Notes: generated from the sequence alone by a model not told the origin. A stretch of 52,239 nucleotides of DNA from an uncultured Muribaculaceae bacterium (GCA_910576935.1 CAJTKG010000020.1:1-52239), one strand, 5' to 3'. Shown: positions 33,582 to 42,086, counted from the stretch's first letter. Translations and numbers: made by a program.

Positions 33582-35339
33582 TCAACGGCAGATGGCGAGG
33601 ACGCGGGCAAGCATTGTGTCGATATCGAGGCTGTTGTCTGACTCAAGACGACCGACATCATAACGGTCGACATATTTCTTGGCAAGGCCGAAGTTGAGAA
33701 TCTTAAGACCCGTATCTCCCAGAGCCGATGCAACCCGCTGCCCGAAACCTCCTTCGAGCGAACCGTCCTCTATGGTCACGACTACATTGTGGTCATCCTT
33801 GAGCGAGGCGAGCATCTCGCCGTCTACACCCGAAACAAAACGAGGATTTATGAAAGAGGCATCGATGCCTGCTCCGGCAAGCGCCGACACAAGCTGACGG
33901 CCTTTGACAAGGAAGTCGCCGACACCGATGACTGCGACACGGCTGCCGCGCCTAAGCATCTTGAACCGGTTAAGGTCAGAGTAGTCTGTGTCGACGTCGT
34001 AATCGGCGTGCTCATATGAATATGTCGGGACCCTCACGGCCACCTTATATTTATCTTGCGCGATGCCCCAGTCGAGCATGGCCTTGAGCTCTTCGGCATT
34101 TGCGGGGGCGAGATAGACGATATCGGGTATGGATGTTATCATCGGCATGTCCCAGAAACCGAGATGAGTCATGTCGGGTATGCCGCGGACGCCCGTGGCC
34201 GTGACAGGCATAAGCGCAGGCGAGTTATCCATGGCCCAGTCTTCAAGCAACTGGTCATAAGCACGCTGAAGAAATGTAGCCACGACGGGATAGATGACTT
34301 TGACACCGCCGCGGGCGGCGCCGGCCATGACCGAGACAGCCGTCTGTTCGGCAATAGCCACATCGATATAGCGGTCGGCGAGCAAGCGGCGTTCGTCAGG
34401 ACCGAGACCGAAGCTGTCGGGTGTCGCCGAAGAGATGACGAGCAGACGCGAATCTGCCGCGGCCTTATCCATTATGAAATCGCGGAGTATGGTGTCGTAG
34501 TCGGGTGCATCGCTGTTGTCGAGGGGAAGGCCTGAGGCTATATCGAACGGGACGCTCCAGTGGAAAGCCTCACGGTCGCGCTCGGCCGGGACATAGCCCA
34601 GACCTTTCTGAGTATTTATGTGTACCACGACGGGGCGCCGCGTGCCTTTGACTTTCCTGAATGCCTCTATTAGCGAGGCGATGTCGTTGCCGTCGCGCAC
34701 ATAAGTATAATCGTAACCGAATGCCTTGAAGATATTGTTGTCTGACGTGCCGTTGGTCTCACGCAGTTGACGCAAGTTGTCATAAATACCGCCATGGTTC
34801 TCGGCTATGGCCATCTGATTGTCGTTGATTACGATGATGAGCCCGTCGTGCAGTGCCGCACCTGCGTTAAGGCCTTCGAAAGCCTGGCCACCACTGAGAG
34901 CACCGTCTCCGACAAAAGCGACAATATCATGTCTGTCACCGCGAAGCTGACGGGCTTTGGCGAGACCGACACAGAGACTTATGGCCGGCGAAGTATGTCC
35001 GGCATAAAAAATATCGTAGTCGGGACTCTCGGCCGGATCGGTATATTCGCCTATTTTTCTATAACATGTAGGATCAATGAATCCGTCGACACGTCCGGTA
35101 AGCATCTTATGGGCGAAATCCTGATGCGATACGTCGAAGACGATGCTGTCGACAGGCGCGTCAAAAACATAATGCAACGCAATTACAGCCTCGATATCGC
35201 CGAGATTAGGACTGACATGACCGCTGACAGCGGCACAACGGCCAAGAACGGCCCGACGCATTTCGGAAGCGATGGATTTGAGTTCGTCGACTGTAAGATT
35301 TTTTATGTCGCGCGGCGATTTTATATCTTTTAATTTCAT
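33582..35339 (-). CDS. 1-deoxy-D-xylulose-5-phosphate synthase-like thiamine enzyme, 585 aa
   Basis: Thiamine diphosphate enzyme that would condense pyruvate and glyceraldehyde 3-phosphate in the MEP isoprenoid pathway. Dxs-like features: the N-terminal GHVSPNLGDIEAVIALHYVFD, the ThDP motif GDGALSGGQAFEGLN...INDN, the catalytic glutamate in DVAIAEQTAV and TFLQRAYDQLLED. It is about 40 residues shorter than typical Dxs, and where typical Dxs reads DRAGxVGxDGxTHxG it reads TATGVRGIPDMTHLG. Many Bacteroidales carry a second, shorter Dxs paralogue and this looks like that form. It may have the same or a related activity. Alone on the minus strand, divergent from a GDSL hydrolase. Confidence 0.8.
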   Translation of the reverse strand: MKLKDIKSPRDIKNLTVDELKSIASEMRRAVLGRCAAVSGHVSPNLGDIEAVIALHYVFDAPVDSIVFDVSHQDFAHKMLTGRVDGFIDPTCYRKIGEYTDPAESPDYDIFYAGHTSPAISLCVGLAKARQLRGDRHDIVAFVGDGALSGGQAFEGLNAGAALHDGLIIVINDNQMAIAENHGGIYDNLRQLRETNGTSDNNIFKAFGYDYTYVRDGNDIASLIEAFRKVKGTRRPVVVHINTQKGLGYVPAERDREAFHWSVPFDIASGLPLDNSDAPDYDTILRDFIMDKAAADSRLLVISSATPDSFGLGPDERRLLADRYIDVAIAEQTAVSVMAGAARGGVKVIYPVVATFLQRAYDQLLEDWAMDNSPALMPVTATGVRGIPDMTHLGFWDMPMITSIPDIVYLAPANAEELKAMLDWGIAQDKYKVAVRVPTYSYEHADYDVDTDYSDLNRFKMLRRGSRVAVIGVGDFLVKGRQLVSALAGAGIDASFINPRFVSGVDGEMLASLKDDHNVVVTIEDGSLEGGFGQRVASALGDTGLKILNFGLAKKYVDRYDVGRLESDNSLDIDTMLARVLAICR

Positions 35340-35421
35340 ATGTCATTGTTTAGTTGGTATCGGTTATACAACAACATCGCGGCGCCATGTGTTAGCGCGG
35401 CAACAGGGCTATTAATTATTT

Positions 35422-35453
35422 TTTGCTTTTTATCATGCTGTTGTATATCTTTG
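35422..35453 (+). promoter_or_regulatory. Promoter of the GDSL hydrolase gene
   Basis: A TTTG -33 box (35422-35425) and a TATCTTTG -7 box (35446-35453) are 20 bases apart. Confidence 0.75.
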
Positions 35454-35478
35454 TCTGTGATTATTAGCACTAAGTTTC

Positions 35479-36174
35479 ATGAAAAAACCGAGATCAATCA
35501 TCATGACGGCGATAATGCTTACGGTAACGACCGCCGCTTTCGCCGACAATAAACCCGACTGGATCAACCATGACCGCTATGCTGCGGCAAACGCCGAAGT
35601 CAAATCATCGGACATCAAGCCTGTAGCCGTGTTCATGGGCAACTCCATCACCGATTTCTGGTATAAAAACCGCCCCGAATTTTTCACTGACAACAATTAT
35701 GTCTGCCGCGGCATCTCGGGCCAAGTTACAACACAGATGCTCGCACGCTTTCGCTCGGATGTCATCGCGCTCAAGCCCGAGGTAGTCGTCATACTCGCCG
35801 GCATCAATGACATAGCCCTCAACAACGGCATTATCGAGTTAGAGCATATCGTCGACAACATCGCCTCGATGACCGATATAGCGCGATGGCACGGTATAAC
35901 ACCGATAGTGTGCTCGGTACTGCCTGCGGCCGGATTCAGCTGGCGGCCAGAAATAACCGACGCACCGAAACAGATCGCCGCCCTCAATAAATTGCTGAAA
36001 AAACACTGCGATGAAAACAATATCACTTTCGTCGACTACTATAGTCACATGGTTGTTGACGGCGGAATCATAAATCCGCATTACAGCGACGACGCAGTAC
36101 ATCCGACCGTCGAAGGCTATAAAGTAATGGAACCAATTGTAATCAAAGCCGTCAGCAATACGATAAACCACTGA
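35479..36174 (+). CDS. Exported SGNH/GDSL hydrolase (PAF-acetylhydrolase-like)
   Basis: Predicted periplasmic esterase, possibly acting on acylated glycans. A signal peptide (MKKPRSIIMTAIMLTVTTAAFA) precedes the SGNH fold. Blocks are clear: catalytic Ser56 in FMGNSITDFW, Gly in CRGISGQVTTQM, Asn in LAGINDIA, and Asp/His in DDAVHPTVEGYKVM near the C-terminus. The 231-residue length and block spelling resemble the PAF acetylhydrolase beta/gamma-like lipases common in Bacteroidetes. Single gene with its own promoter; no glycan-utilisation genes beside it. Confidence 0.9.
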   Translation: MKKPRSIIMTAIMLTVTTAAFADNKPDWINHDRYAAANAEVKSSDIKPVAVFMGNSITDFWYKNRPEFFTDNNYVCRGISGQVTTQMLARFRSDVIALKPEVVVILAGINDIALNNGIIELEHIVDNIASMTDIARWHGITPIVCSVLPAAGFSWRPEITDAPKQIAALNKLLKKHCDENNITFVDYYSHMVVDGGIINPHYSDDAVHPTVEGYKVMEPIVIKAVSNTINH

Positions 36175-36413
36175 CAAACAAGGCCTGACGAATCTTACAC
36201 TTTAACACTTCTATACAAAATAGTGAAATTATGGCAATACCTGTTAATAATTAAAAAAATAATTAGATAAATCCTAACGAAATCATTACTTTTGTAAAAA
36301 TAAAGAATGCTACAAGCATACAGCCTTAAATCGTATAAAACTACGCCTTACAAACTTTAAACCGCAAAACAATCAATTTTATAAATAAATCAATTAACCC
36401 AAATCATCACCTT
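36175..36413. promoter_or_regulatory. Intergenic promoter region of the TolB-like/amidase operon
   Basis: An AT-rich 239-base gap. TACTTTTG at 36287-36294 is the -7 box and leaves a leader of about 110 bases before the ATG at 36414. No clear -33 box or strong hairpin is seen. Confidence 0.5.
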
Positions 36414-37265
36414 ATGAAAAAGCATTTCTTCTTAGCTATGGCTCTCATGGCCATCGGTGGTGTCGCAGGCGCTCAGGTACAGAGCGACGGCGCGCCCGTG
36501 AAGTTGCTGTCGACCGCCGGCGGTCTTATGGCTCCGGTATGGTCGCCCGACGGATCCAAAATCGCAGTGACGACCGACAACTATACCGGTATCCTCGTCG
36601 CCAATGCCGACGGCACGGCTCTCCGCCAGCTCACTCGCGAGGCCGGCACAGGCTATAACATGACCTGGACCGCCGACGGCGCATCCATCATCAGCCGCAA
36701 CAACATCATTGAGAACGGTCGTGTATTCCACGAGATCAAATCATTCGACGTCAACCGCGGTACGTCGAAAGTGCTCATGGCCAAGAGTCGTGAAGCTGTT
36801 TCACCCCGTCTGAAAGCCCGCGCGGGCGTCACTGACATCTACTCTGTCATGCTTGCCCGTCCGACAAAAGCAGCCAAAGAAATCAAGGCCCTCAATTCGT
36901 TTGCAGGCAGAACAGTTATCAATCCGGCACTCTCACCCGACGGCAGCAAGATCGTATTCCAGATTCCCGGCAAGGGCATGTGGCTTATCAACGCTGACGG
37001 CAGCGATCTCCGCTCTCTCGGCAAAGGTTCACACGCATCATGGCTTCCCGACAGCAAGACTATCGTCTACACTGTTGTCGAAGACAACGGCGAAAGATTC
37101 ACAGCCTCAGAGCTAAAATCGGTCAATGTCACAAACGGCAAGACCTCAGTTGTCACACGCCGCGCCGACATGATACCTATGACCCCGTCAGTATCTCCCG
37201 ACGGCCGCAAAGTCGCATTCGAGAACGCTGCCGACGCAGCCATCTATGTTGTCAACCTCAAATAA
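36414..37265 (+). CDS. Exported TolB-like beta-propeller protein (PD40 repeats)
   Basis: The 283-residue exported protein has a signal peptide (MKKHFFLAMALMAIGGVAGA) and several WD40-like PD40 repeats, seen as VWSPDGSKIAV, TWTADGASII, ALSPDGSKIVF, SWLPDSKTIVY and SVSPDGRKVAF. This fits a six-bladed TolB-type propeller, a fold usually used for protein or ligand binding rather than catalysis. It is 9 bases upstream of a large secreted amidase gene and is probably co-transcribed, so a role as an inhibitor, partner or chaperone of that amidase is possible but not shown. Confidence 0.85.
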   Translation: MKKHFFLAMALMAIGGVAGAQVQSDGAPVKLLSTAGGLMAPVWSPDGSKIAVTTDNYTGILVANADGTALRQLTREAGTGYNMTWTADGASIISRNNIIENGRVFHEIKSFDVNRGTSKVLMAKSREAVSPRLKARAGVTDIYSVMLARPTKAAKEIKALNSFAGRTVINPALSPDGSKIVFQIPGKGMWLINADGSDLRSLGKGSHASWLPDSKTIVYTVVEDNGERFTASELKSVNVTNGKTSVVTRRADMIPMTPSVSPDGRKVAFENAADAAIYVVNLK

Positions 37266-37274
37266 CCGCGCCCA

Positions 37275-39854
37275 ATGAAAACGTCAATCACAAATATAGC
37301 CAAAGCCACACTTATCGCAGCAACGGCTTTGATGGCCGCACCGGCAGTCAGCGCCCAGGACGGCGACGCCACACAGAAAATAGCATGGGGCGATTTCAAG
37401 CTCTACATCGATCCGGGCCACTCAGGCCGTGAGAACGGCGGTCTATGGGGCTACTCCGAAGCCGAAAAGACTCTCCGCGTCGCTCTCGGCATCGAGAACA
37501 TGCTCAAGACATACACCGATATAGCCGACGAGAACGTCAAGCTTTGCCGCTACGACGACAACACCGTAGTCGGCCTCGAGGAACGCTCGGACGAAGCTAA
37601 TGCCTACGGCGCCGACTTCTTCTACTGCATCCACTCTGACGCATCGTCTGACCCCGCCACACCCAACGAGATTCTGCTTCTCTTCGGCGGCTGGCGCAAT
37701 AATGGCGTCGCAATCGAGAAAGAGCCCAAAGGCGGCAAAGTCTTCGGTGACATTCTCGAACCCAACCTCGCCGGCGCGATGGGTGTCAAATCACGCGGCA
37801 ACTGGCATGACCGCTGCTGGTATGACAAAGCATCCGAGACTCATGAAAACCAGTATCCTTACCTCTCTGTCAACCGCCGCACCAATATGGCGTCGATACT
37901 CAGCGAGGCCGGCTACCACACAATCGCCTCACAGCAGCAGCGCAATATCAACAATGAATATAAACGCATCGAAGCTCTCGCCGGATTCCAGACAATTATG
38001 AAATACCGTAACCTCGAAGTTCCCTCGCAGACAATGCTCACCGGCGTTGTAAGCAACTCTGAGAACAACCAGCCCCTCAACGGCGCGACAATCAAAGTGC
38101 AGGGTACCGATCTGGTATACAATACCGATACATACGAAGGTCTCTTCCATAAATATACCAAGAATCCCAACCTCATCCACAACGGCTTCTATCTCTTCGA
38201 AGGCCTTGAGGCAGGTAAAGAGTATACACTCGAGTTCAGCGCTCCCGGTTTTGAACCCGCTACCAAAAGCGTGACCATCCTTGCCGGCGGCGAGACATCG
38301 GCCGACTATATCACACACTGCGACATAGCCCTCACAAACACGATGCCCGCTATCGTTAGCTCGGTATCACTCAGCGACCTAAGCTCGGTCGACGCCATCG
38401 AGCCCCTTATTATCACGTTCTCACGCAACATGATCCGCGAGACTGTCGACCAGGCTCTGTCTATCGACAACGACGGCATCATCACAACCGAGTGGATCAA
38501 TGACTACACACTAAAGATAAACGTCAACCAGCTCGAAGCTCTGTGGGAATACACCATCAAGATTGACGGCAGCATCGCCCGCAACAGCCAGACAAACATG
38601 CTCCTCGACGGTGACAACGACGGCGTCGAAGGCGGCGACTACCTGCTCACCTTCACAATGGCCGAGCCCGACACCGAAGCGCCATATGTTGTCAGCACTT
38701 ATCCCGACGCCGACGGCGAGGCCCTCTACACACAGCGTCCGCCGGTACGCATCGAGTTCAACGAGACTCTCGTCTGGAACGATGACGAAGACCATACCGG
38801 CCTTATCACAGTCAAAGACGCAACCGGCAAAGTATATGAAGGCACAATCACACACGCTGTCATCGGCGGCGCTTCAGTGCTCCACTTCCTCACCCACGAA
38901 GACTATGCTACCGACTGCGCTGTTCTTGTCACACTCGCCGACGGTTTGACCGACCTGTCGGGTAACGTAGGAACAGGCACATCATTCCGTTTCCTCACCG
39001 AATATCGCGAAAAGACATCAGCCACTGTCATCCACGAACTCAAAGACGAGACAGACTTCTGGGCTCCCGGCGGCTCGGGCTCGAGCAAGGGCTTCATCAA
39101 AGAAGAATGCGCTTCGACCAGCATCGGTGCCTCACCTTTCTACGGTGTCAACTCGTCGTTCCTCGTTGTCTACAGCTTCGATCCCGACCATGCCGATGAA
39201 AACTGGCACATGCGTGTCCACAATCCTGCCGGCGCAGTCAAGATCCGCCGCGACAAAAACGACGGCTTCATAACAATGTGGGTTTATGGCGACGGTTCAA
39301 ACCGCAACACAGGCGTCTATATGCGTATCTTTGAAGATAACGGTCTCGCATACAAAGCCGACCAGCTCAACGTCAACTTCCGCGGCTGGGGTCTCATGGT
39401 ATGGGATATCGACCAAGACGAAATCGCCCACTTAGTCGGCGAGAACGGATTCGGCAGCGCATGGTATCTCGACGCAATCTACCTGACACACGAATATACC
39501 GACCCTGACGACGAGGATACCCCCTATCAGCCCTGGAGCGGACAGATCGCCTACCATAATCTTGAGTACAGCAAATGGAGCGATGCCGAACGCAAAGCCC
39601 AAATCACAGATATCGACCTTCCCGACGGTGTCGAGTCTGTCGTAGCCGGCAACCTCAACGTCAAGGTCAACGGCAACTATGTAAGCGTCATATCAGACGA
39701 GGCTGTCAAATGTGTCGACATATACAATGTCGCTGGCGCCAAAGTCGCATCGGCTGCCGCATCGACCGTATCTATCGCTTCACTTCCGGCAGGCGTATAC
39801 GTCGTCAAAGCTGCTACCGCTTCCGATGTCAAGACAGTCAAATTCGTGAAATAA
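37275..39854 (+). CDS. Large secreted N-acetylmuramoyl-L-alanine amidase with Ig-like domains and sorting tail
   Basis: Zinc amidase that would cleave the bond between muramic acid and the stem peptide of peptidoglycan. A signal peptide precedes an Amidase_3 domain (about 38-240) with zinc and catalytic motifs: LYIDPGHSGRENG, the Glu of LEERSDEANAYGADFFYCIHSDAS and the SILSEAGYH segment. Next come a carboxypeptidase-regulatory-like domain (SNSENNQPLNGATIKVQGTD), Big_5-type Ig domains with SxPxxGE-like strands, a ligand-binding-like beta domain, and a C-terminal sorting tail (CVDIYNVAGAKVAS... LPAGVYVVKA). At 859 residues it is far larger than housekeeping amidases, so surface display or attack on other cells' walls is plausible. 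Followed by a strong terminator. Confidence 0.88.
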   Translation: MKTSITNIAKATLIAATALMAAPAVSAQDGDATQKIAWGDFKLYIDPGHSGRENGGLWGYSEAEKTLRVALGIENMLKTYTDIADENVKLCRYDDNTVVGLEERSDEANAYGADFFYCIHSDASSDPATPNEILLLFGGWRNNGVAIEKEPKGGKVFGDILEPNLAGAMGVKSRGNWHDRCWYDKASETHENQYPYLSVNRRTNMASILSEAGYHTIASQQQRNINNEYKRIEALAGFQTIMKYRNLEVPSQTMLTGVVSNSENNQPLNGATIKVQGTDLVYNTDTYEGLFHKYTKNPNLIHNGFYLFEGLEAGKEYTLEFSAPGFEPATKSVTILAGGETSADYITHCDIALTNTMPAIVSSVSLSDLSSVDAIEPLIITFSRNMIRETVDQALSIDNDGIITTEWINDYTLKINVNQLEALWEYTIKIDGSIARNSQTNMLLDGDNDGVEGGDYLLTFTMAEPDTEAPYVVSTYPDADGEALYTQRPPVRIEFNETLVWNDDEDHTGLITVKDATGKVYEGTITHAVIGGASVLHFLTHEDYATDCAVLVTLADGLTDLSGNVGTGTSFRFLTEYREKTSATVIHELKDETDFWAPGGSGSSKGFIKEECASTSIGASPFYGVNSSFLVVYSFDPDHADENWHMRVHNPAGAVKIRRDKNDGFITMWVYGDGSNRNTGVYMRIFEDNGLAYKADQLNVNFRGWGLMVWDIDQDEIAHLVGENGFGSAWYLDAIYLTHEYTDPDDEDTPYQPWSGQIAYHNLEYSKWSDAERKAQITDIDLPDGVESVVAGNLNVKVNGNYVSVISDEAVKCVDIYNVAGAKVASAAASTVSIASLPAGVYVVKAATASDVKTVKFVK

Positions 39855-39860
39855 AAAACT

Positions 39861-39941
39861 GTGCTCAGTCTCATGACTGCGCACAACCACTCCCATAATC
39901 GGCGGGGCGGCCTCAATTGAGGTCGCCCCGCTGCTTTTTTT
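39861..39941 (+). terminator. Tandem terminator hairpins after the amidase gene
   Basis: The first hairpin, GTGCTCAGTC / GACTGCGCAC (39861-39884), has one mismatch. The second is a 13-bp GC-rich stem GCGGGGCGGCCTC / GAGGTCGCCCCGC with an AATT loop (39902-39931, one wobble), followed three bases later by seven T. Confidence 0.88.
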
Positions 39942-39953
39942 GTCGTCATCAAA

Positions 39954-40634
39954 TCATGATTTCATCAGGGGAACTTTAAGCGGACAACCAATGGCACAGC
40001 GGCCACATTTGAGACAGTCGGGATGGAGGAATCCTACTATTTCACTCCTACTCTCATATGGCTTCAACTGCATCGGACAAACGGCAGAGCACAGCTTGCA
40101 ACGGGTTGTGCATTTTTCGCTTACAAATATGCGTTTGTAGCTGTCGGGCAATTTGCCGTTACGCGGTGTCACCCATGATGACAGAGTTCCCATCGGACAA
40201 AACGAGCACCACGTACGCGGCGCATATACAAACGAAAGAACGATGCCTATTATCGTAGTAATCAGTATAATCGTCCAAAATACACGTCCCATGGCAGCCG
40301 GGTCACCCCATGCCCTGTACATCTGTATACCAAACATCGTAAAGATAAACAACACCATGAAAATCCTAAACCCCTTGGTGCGTACAAACGCGGGGATCGG
40401 TCTGTGAGGTGAATATTTCGCCAGTATACGGTCATAGAAATTACCACGGGGACAAGCGTTACCACACCACCAGCGTCCCCGACGCACCGCAAATGCAACG
40501 GGCGCTATCATGCAAATCAAAGCGAGAAAACCGATCACCGGATAAAAATAACCGGCAATCAGATATATAAGCAGAATCCAATACAATGAAAAGCCCTTTA
40601 CGGGTAGTGAACGGAAAAATTGTTTATTTGCCAT
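39954..40634 (-). CDS. NapH/CcoG-like polyferredoxin membrane protein
   Basis: Membrane-bound [4Fe-4S] protein probably passing electrons from the quinol pool or to a redox partner. The 226 residues carry four hydrophobic helices in the first 140 residues, two CxxxCP membrane-edge motifs (WWCGNACPRG and TWCSFCPMG), and two cytosolic ferredoxin clusters (CTTRCKLCSAVCP and CLKCGRCAIGCP). This matches the NapH/NosR-like group. There is no reductase gene beside it. Its start is 9 bases from a perfect 15-bp dyad that contains its -7 box, so it is probably under tight control. OxyR and a small ferredoxin are the next genes. Confidence 0.88.
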   Translation of the reverse strand: MANKQFFRSLPVKGFSLYWILLIYLIAGYFYPVIGFLALICMIAPVAFAVRRGRWWCGNACPRGNFYDRILAKYSPHRPIPAFVRTKGFRIFMVLFIFTMFGIQMYRAWGDPAAMGRVFWTIILITTIIGIVLSFVYAPRTWCSFCPMGTLSSWVTPRNGKLPDSYKRIFVSEKCTTRCKLCSAVCPMQLKPYESRSEIVGFLHPDCLKCGRCAIGCPLKVPLMKS

Positions 40635-40642
40635 ATGATTCA

Positions 40643-40678
40643 GATTATGTAGTTTTGCGTCTACAAAACTACATAATC
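40643..40678. promoter_or_regulatory. Perfect 15-bp dyad overlapping the NapH-like promoter
   Basis: GATTATGTAGTTTTG (40643-40657) and its exact reverse complement (40664-40678) flank a 6-base spacer. The arms contain TAGTTTTG, a -7 box, on both strands: 40671-40664 on the minus strand drives the NapH-like gene and 40650-40657 points the other way. A regulator bound here would block transcription start. The arm sequence recurs at 5336-5348. Confidence 0.7.
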
Positions 40679-40728
40679 ATCAATATAGACACAAACGATA
40701 AAGTCGATACTTCGATCGGTTTTATCGA

Positions 40729-41655
40729 TTACAGCACAATGGAAAACTTCTCAAGACGTTTGTTTATCATGTCAGACGGGATGATTGTCTTGATAGCATC
40801 GGCAAGGATGTTCAACAGGCGCTCGCGCACAAAATTACGGTGGACGACGAAGGCAATCTCCCTGGTAGGCTCGGGGGCTGTCAGAGCACGTACATTTGCC
40901 CTACGGCTGTCGGTCAGCAAAGGCACATGGAGTTCGGGAATAATGGCATAGCCGCCGTTACTGTCGACTATCTTTATAAGAGTCTCGACACTCCCGGCTT
41001 CATAGACGGCACGATGCTCGGCCCTGTAATTACAGAAAGGAAAGACACTGCGGTTAGGGCAATAACCTTCGCGAAGCACCCACACATTCTCGACGGGAAG
41101 ACAGCCGGTCTGCAACTCCCGGTCATCATACATAGGCTCATCGGGCGAGACATACGCCATCAAGCGCTCACGATATACAGGTATCTCCAACAGCTCTTCA
41201 TTGTCAATCGGTGTCGCCAATAAAGCGATGTCAATCTCACCGCGCTCAAGGTGCGAGATCAGAGCAGATGTACGCGCTTCTTCGACGTGCAGTTCTATAT
41301 CGGGATGATTTGCCGACAGATACCTCAGCATATCGGGCAACAGATATGGAGCGACAGTCGAAGTGATGCCGAGCGATACATGCCCGACAGCCTCACCTTT
41401 TCGCGTTGCCACCAGTTCTTTTATCTGCGCTGCATTAAAAAGCAACTGCTTTGCCCTGCCCAGGATCTCTTCACCTATTGCCGTAGTTTTTACCGGATGA
41501 CCGCCACGATCAAATATGTCGACGTCGAGTTCGAGTTCCAGTTTCCTGACAAGAGATGACAAAGTCGACTGCGATACGCCGCACGAATCGGCGGCTTTGG
41601 CGAAATGACGATATTTGTCTACCGCCACGATGTATTCCATTTGCTGAAGAGTCAT
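40729..41655 (-). CDS. oxyR: OxyR, peroxide-sensing LysR-family activator
   Basis: Transcription activator that senses hydrogen peroxide through a reversible disulfide. Start set at ATG 41655 (MTLQQMEYIVAVDKYRHFAKAADSCGVSQ), which gives the normal LysR helix-turn-helix at the N-terminus; the longer frame upstream is not protein-like. The 308 residues hold the LysR substrate domain, with redox cysteines at exactly 199 and 208 (EGYCPNRSVFPFC), the same numbers and spacing as the sensing pair of E. coli OxyR. It lies between two iron-sulfur protein genes. A -7-like TATCTTTA is found upstream. Confidence 0.92.
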   Translation of the reverse strand: MTLQQMEYIVAVDKYRHFAKAADSCGVSQSTLSSLVRKLELELDVDIFDRGGHPVKTTAIGEEILGRAKQLLFNAAQIKELVATRKGEAVGHVSLGITSTVAPYLLPDMLRYLSANHPDIELHVEEARTSALISHLERGEIDIALLATPIDNEELLEIPVYRERLMAYVSPDEPMYDDRELQTGCLPVENVWVLREGYCPNRSVFPFCNYRAEHRAVYEAGSVETLIKIVDSNGGYAIIPELHVPLLTDSRRANVRALTAPEPTREIAFVVHRNFVRERLLNILADAIKTIIPSDMINKRLEKFSIVL

Positions 41656-41703
41656 AACAGAGGTGTATTCGATTTTTTCAATGTAAAGATAGACAAATTC
41701 TAT

Positions 41704-41734
41704 TTTGCAGAACAGATCTATCCAACTAATTTTG
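41704..41734 (+). promoter_or_regulatory. Promoter of the small ferredoxin gene
   Basis: A TTTG -33 box (41704-41707) and a TAATTTTG -7 box (41727-41734) are 19 bases apart. The region is shared with the divergent oxyR gene, so OxyR could act here. Confidence 0.75.
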
Positions 41735-41751
41735 TAAAAAATTTCACGATT

Positions 41752-41937
41752 ATGATACAAGTAGATAAAAGCATCTGTCCCCATAACCATGTTTGCCCTC
41801 TTATAAAGACATGTCCGGTCGGAGCTATCACTCAAGACGCAGAAGGATTTCCGGTCATAGACTACGCCCTATGCATCGAGTGCGGCAAATGCGTCAGAAA
41901 ATGTCCCAAGTCAGCGATGAAACACACTGAAAACTGA
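41752..41937 (+). CDS. Small 4Fe-4S ferredoxin, 61 aa, seven cysteines
   Basis: Small electron carrier. Start taken at ATG 41752 (MIQVDKSICPHN), which lies 18 bases after the -7 box; upstream in-frame sequence is not protein-like. The second half has a canonical cluster motif (C41, C44, C47, C51; CIECGKCVRKCP). The first half is odd: C9-P-H-N-H-V-C15 and C21-P, so only seven cysteines are present in total instead of eight, with histidines at 11 and 13. One centre may be a 3Fe-4S or use another ligand. Divergent from oxyR, with which it shares a short promoter region. Confidence 0.85.
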   Translation: MIQVDKSICPHNHVCPLIKTCPVGAITQDAEGFPVIDYALCIECGKCVRKCPKSAMKHTEN

Positions 41938-41980
41938 CTTAATCCACTATTTCGAACGCCATATAACGAATATAGTGAGT

Positions 41981-42000
41981 GCGAAAGCCACTACTTTCGC
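41981..42000. repeat. Hairpin after the ferredoxin gene
   Basis: GCGAAAG (41981-41987) and CTTTCGC (41994-42000) pair perfectly, flanked by a TAGTG/CACTA outer stem with a bulge. There is no T-run, so termination is possible but not certain. Confidence 0.5.
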
Positions 42001-42086
42001 CCCACTACATTATATAATCCTCCGACATGCTTTTGTCACGAGGAGTAAAATTCTCACTCGGTATTTAACCGGACAACCTTGTGTTA

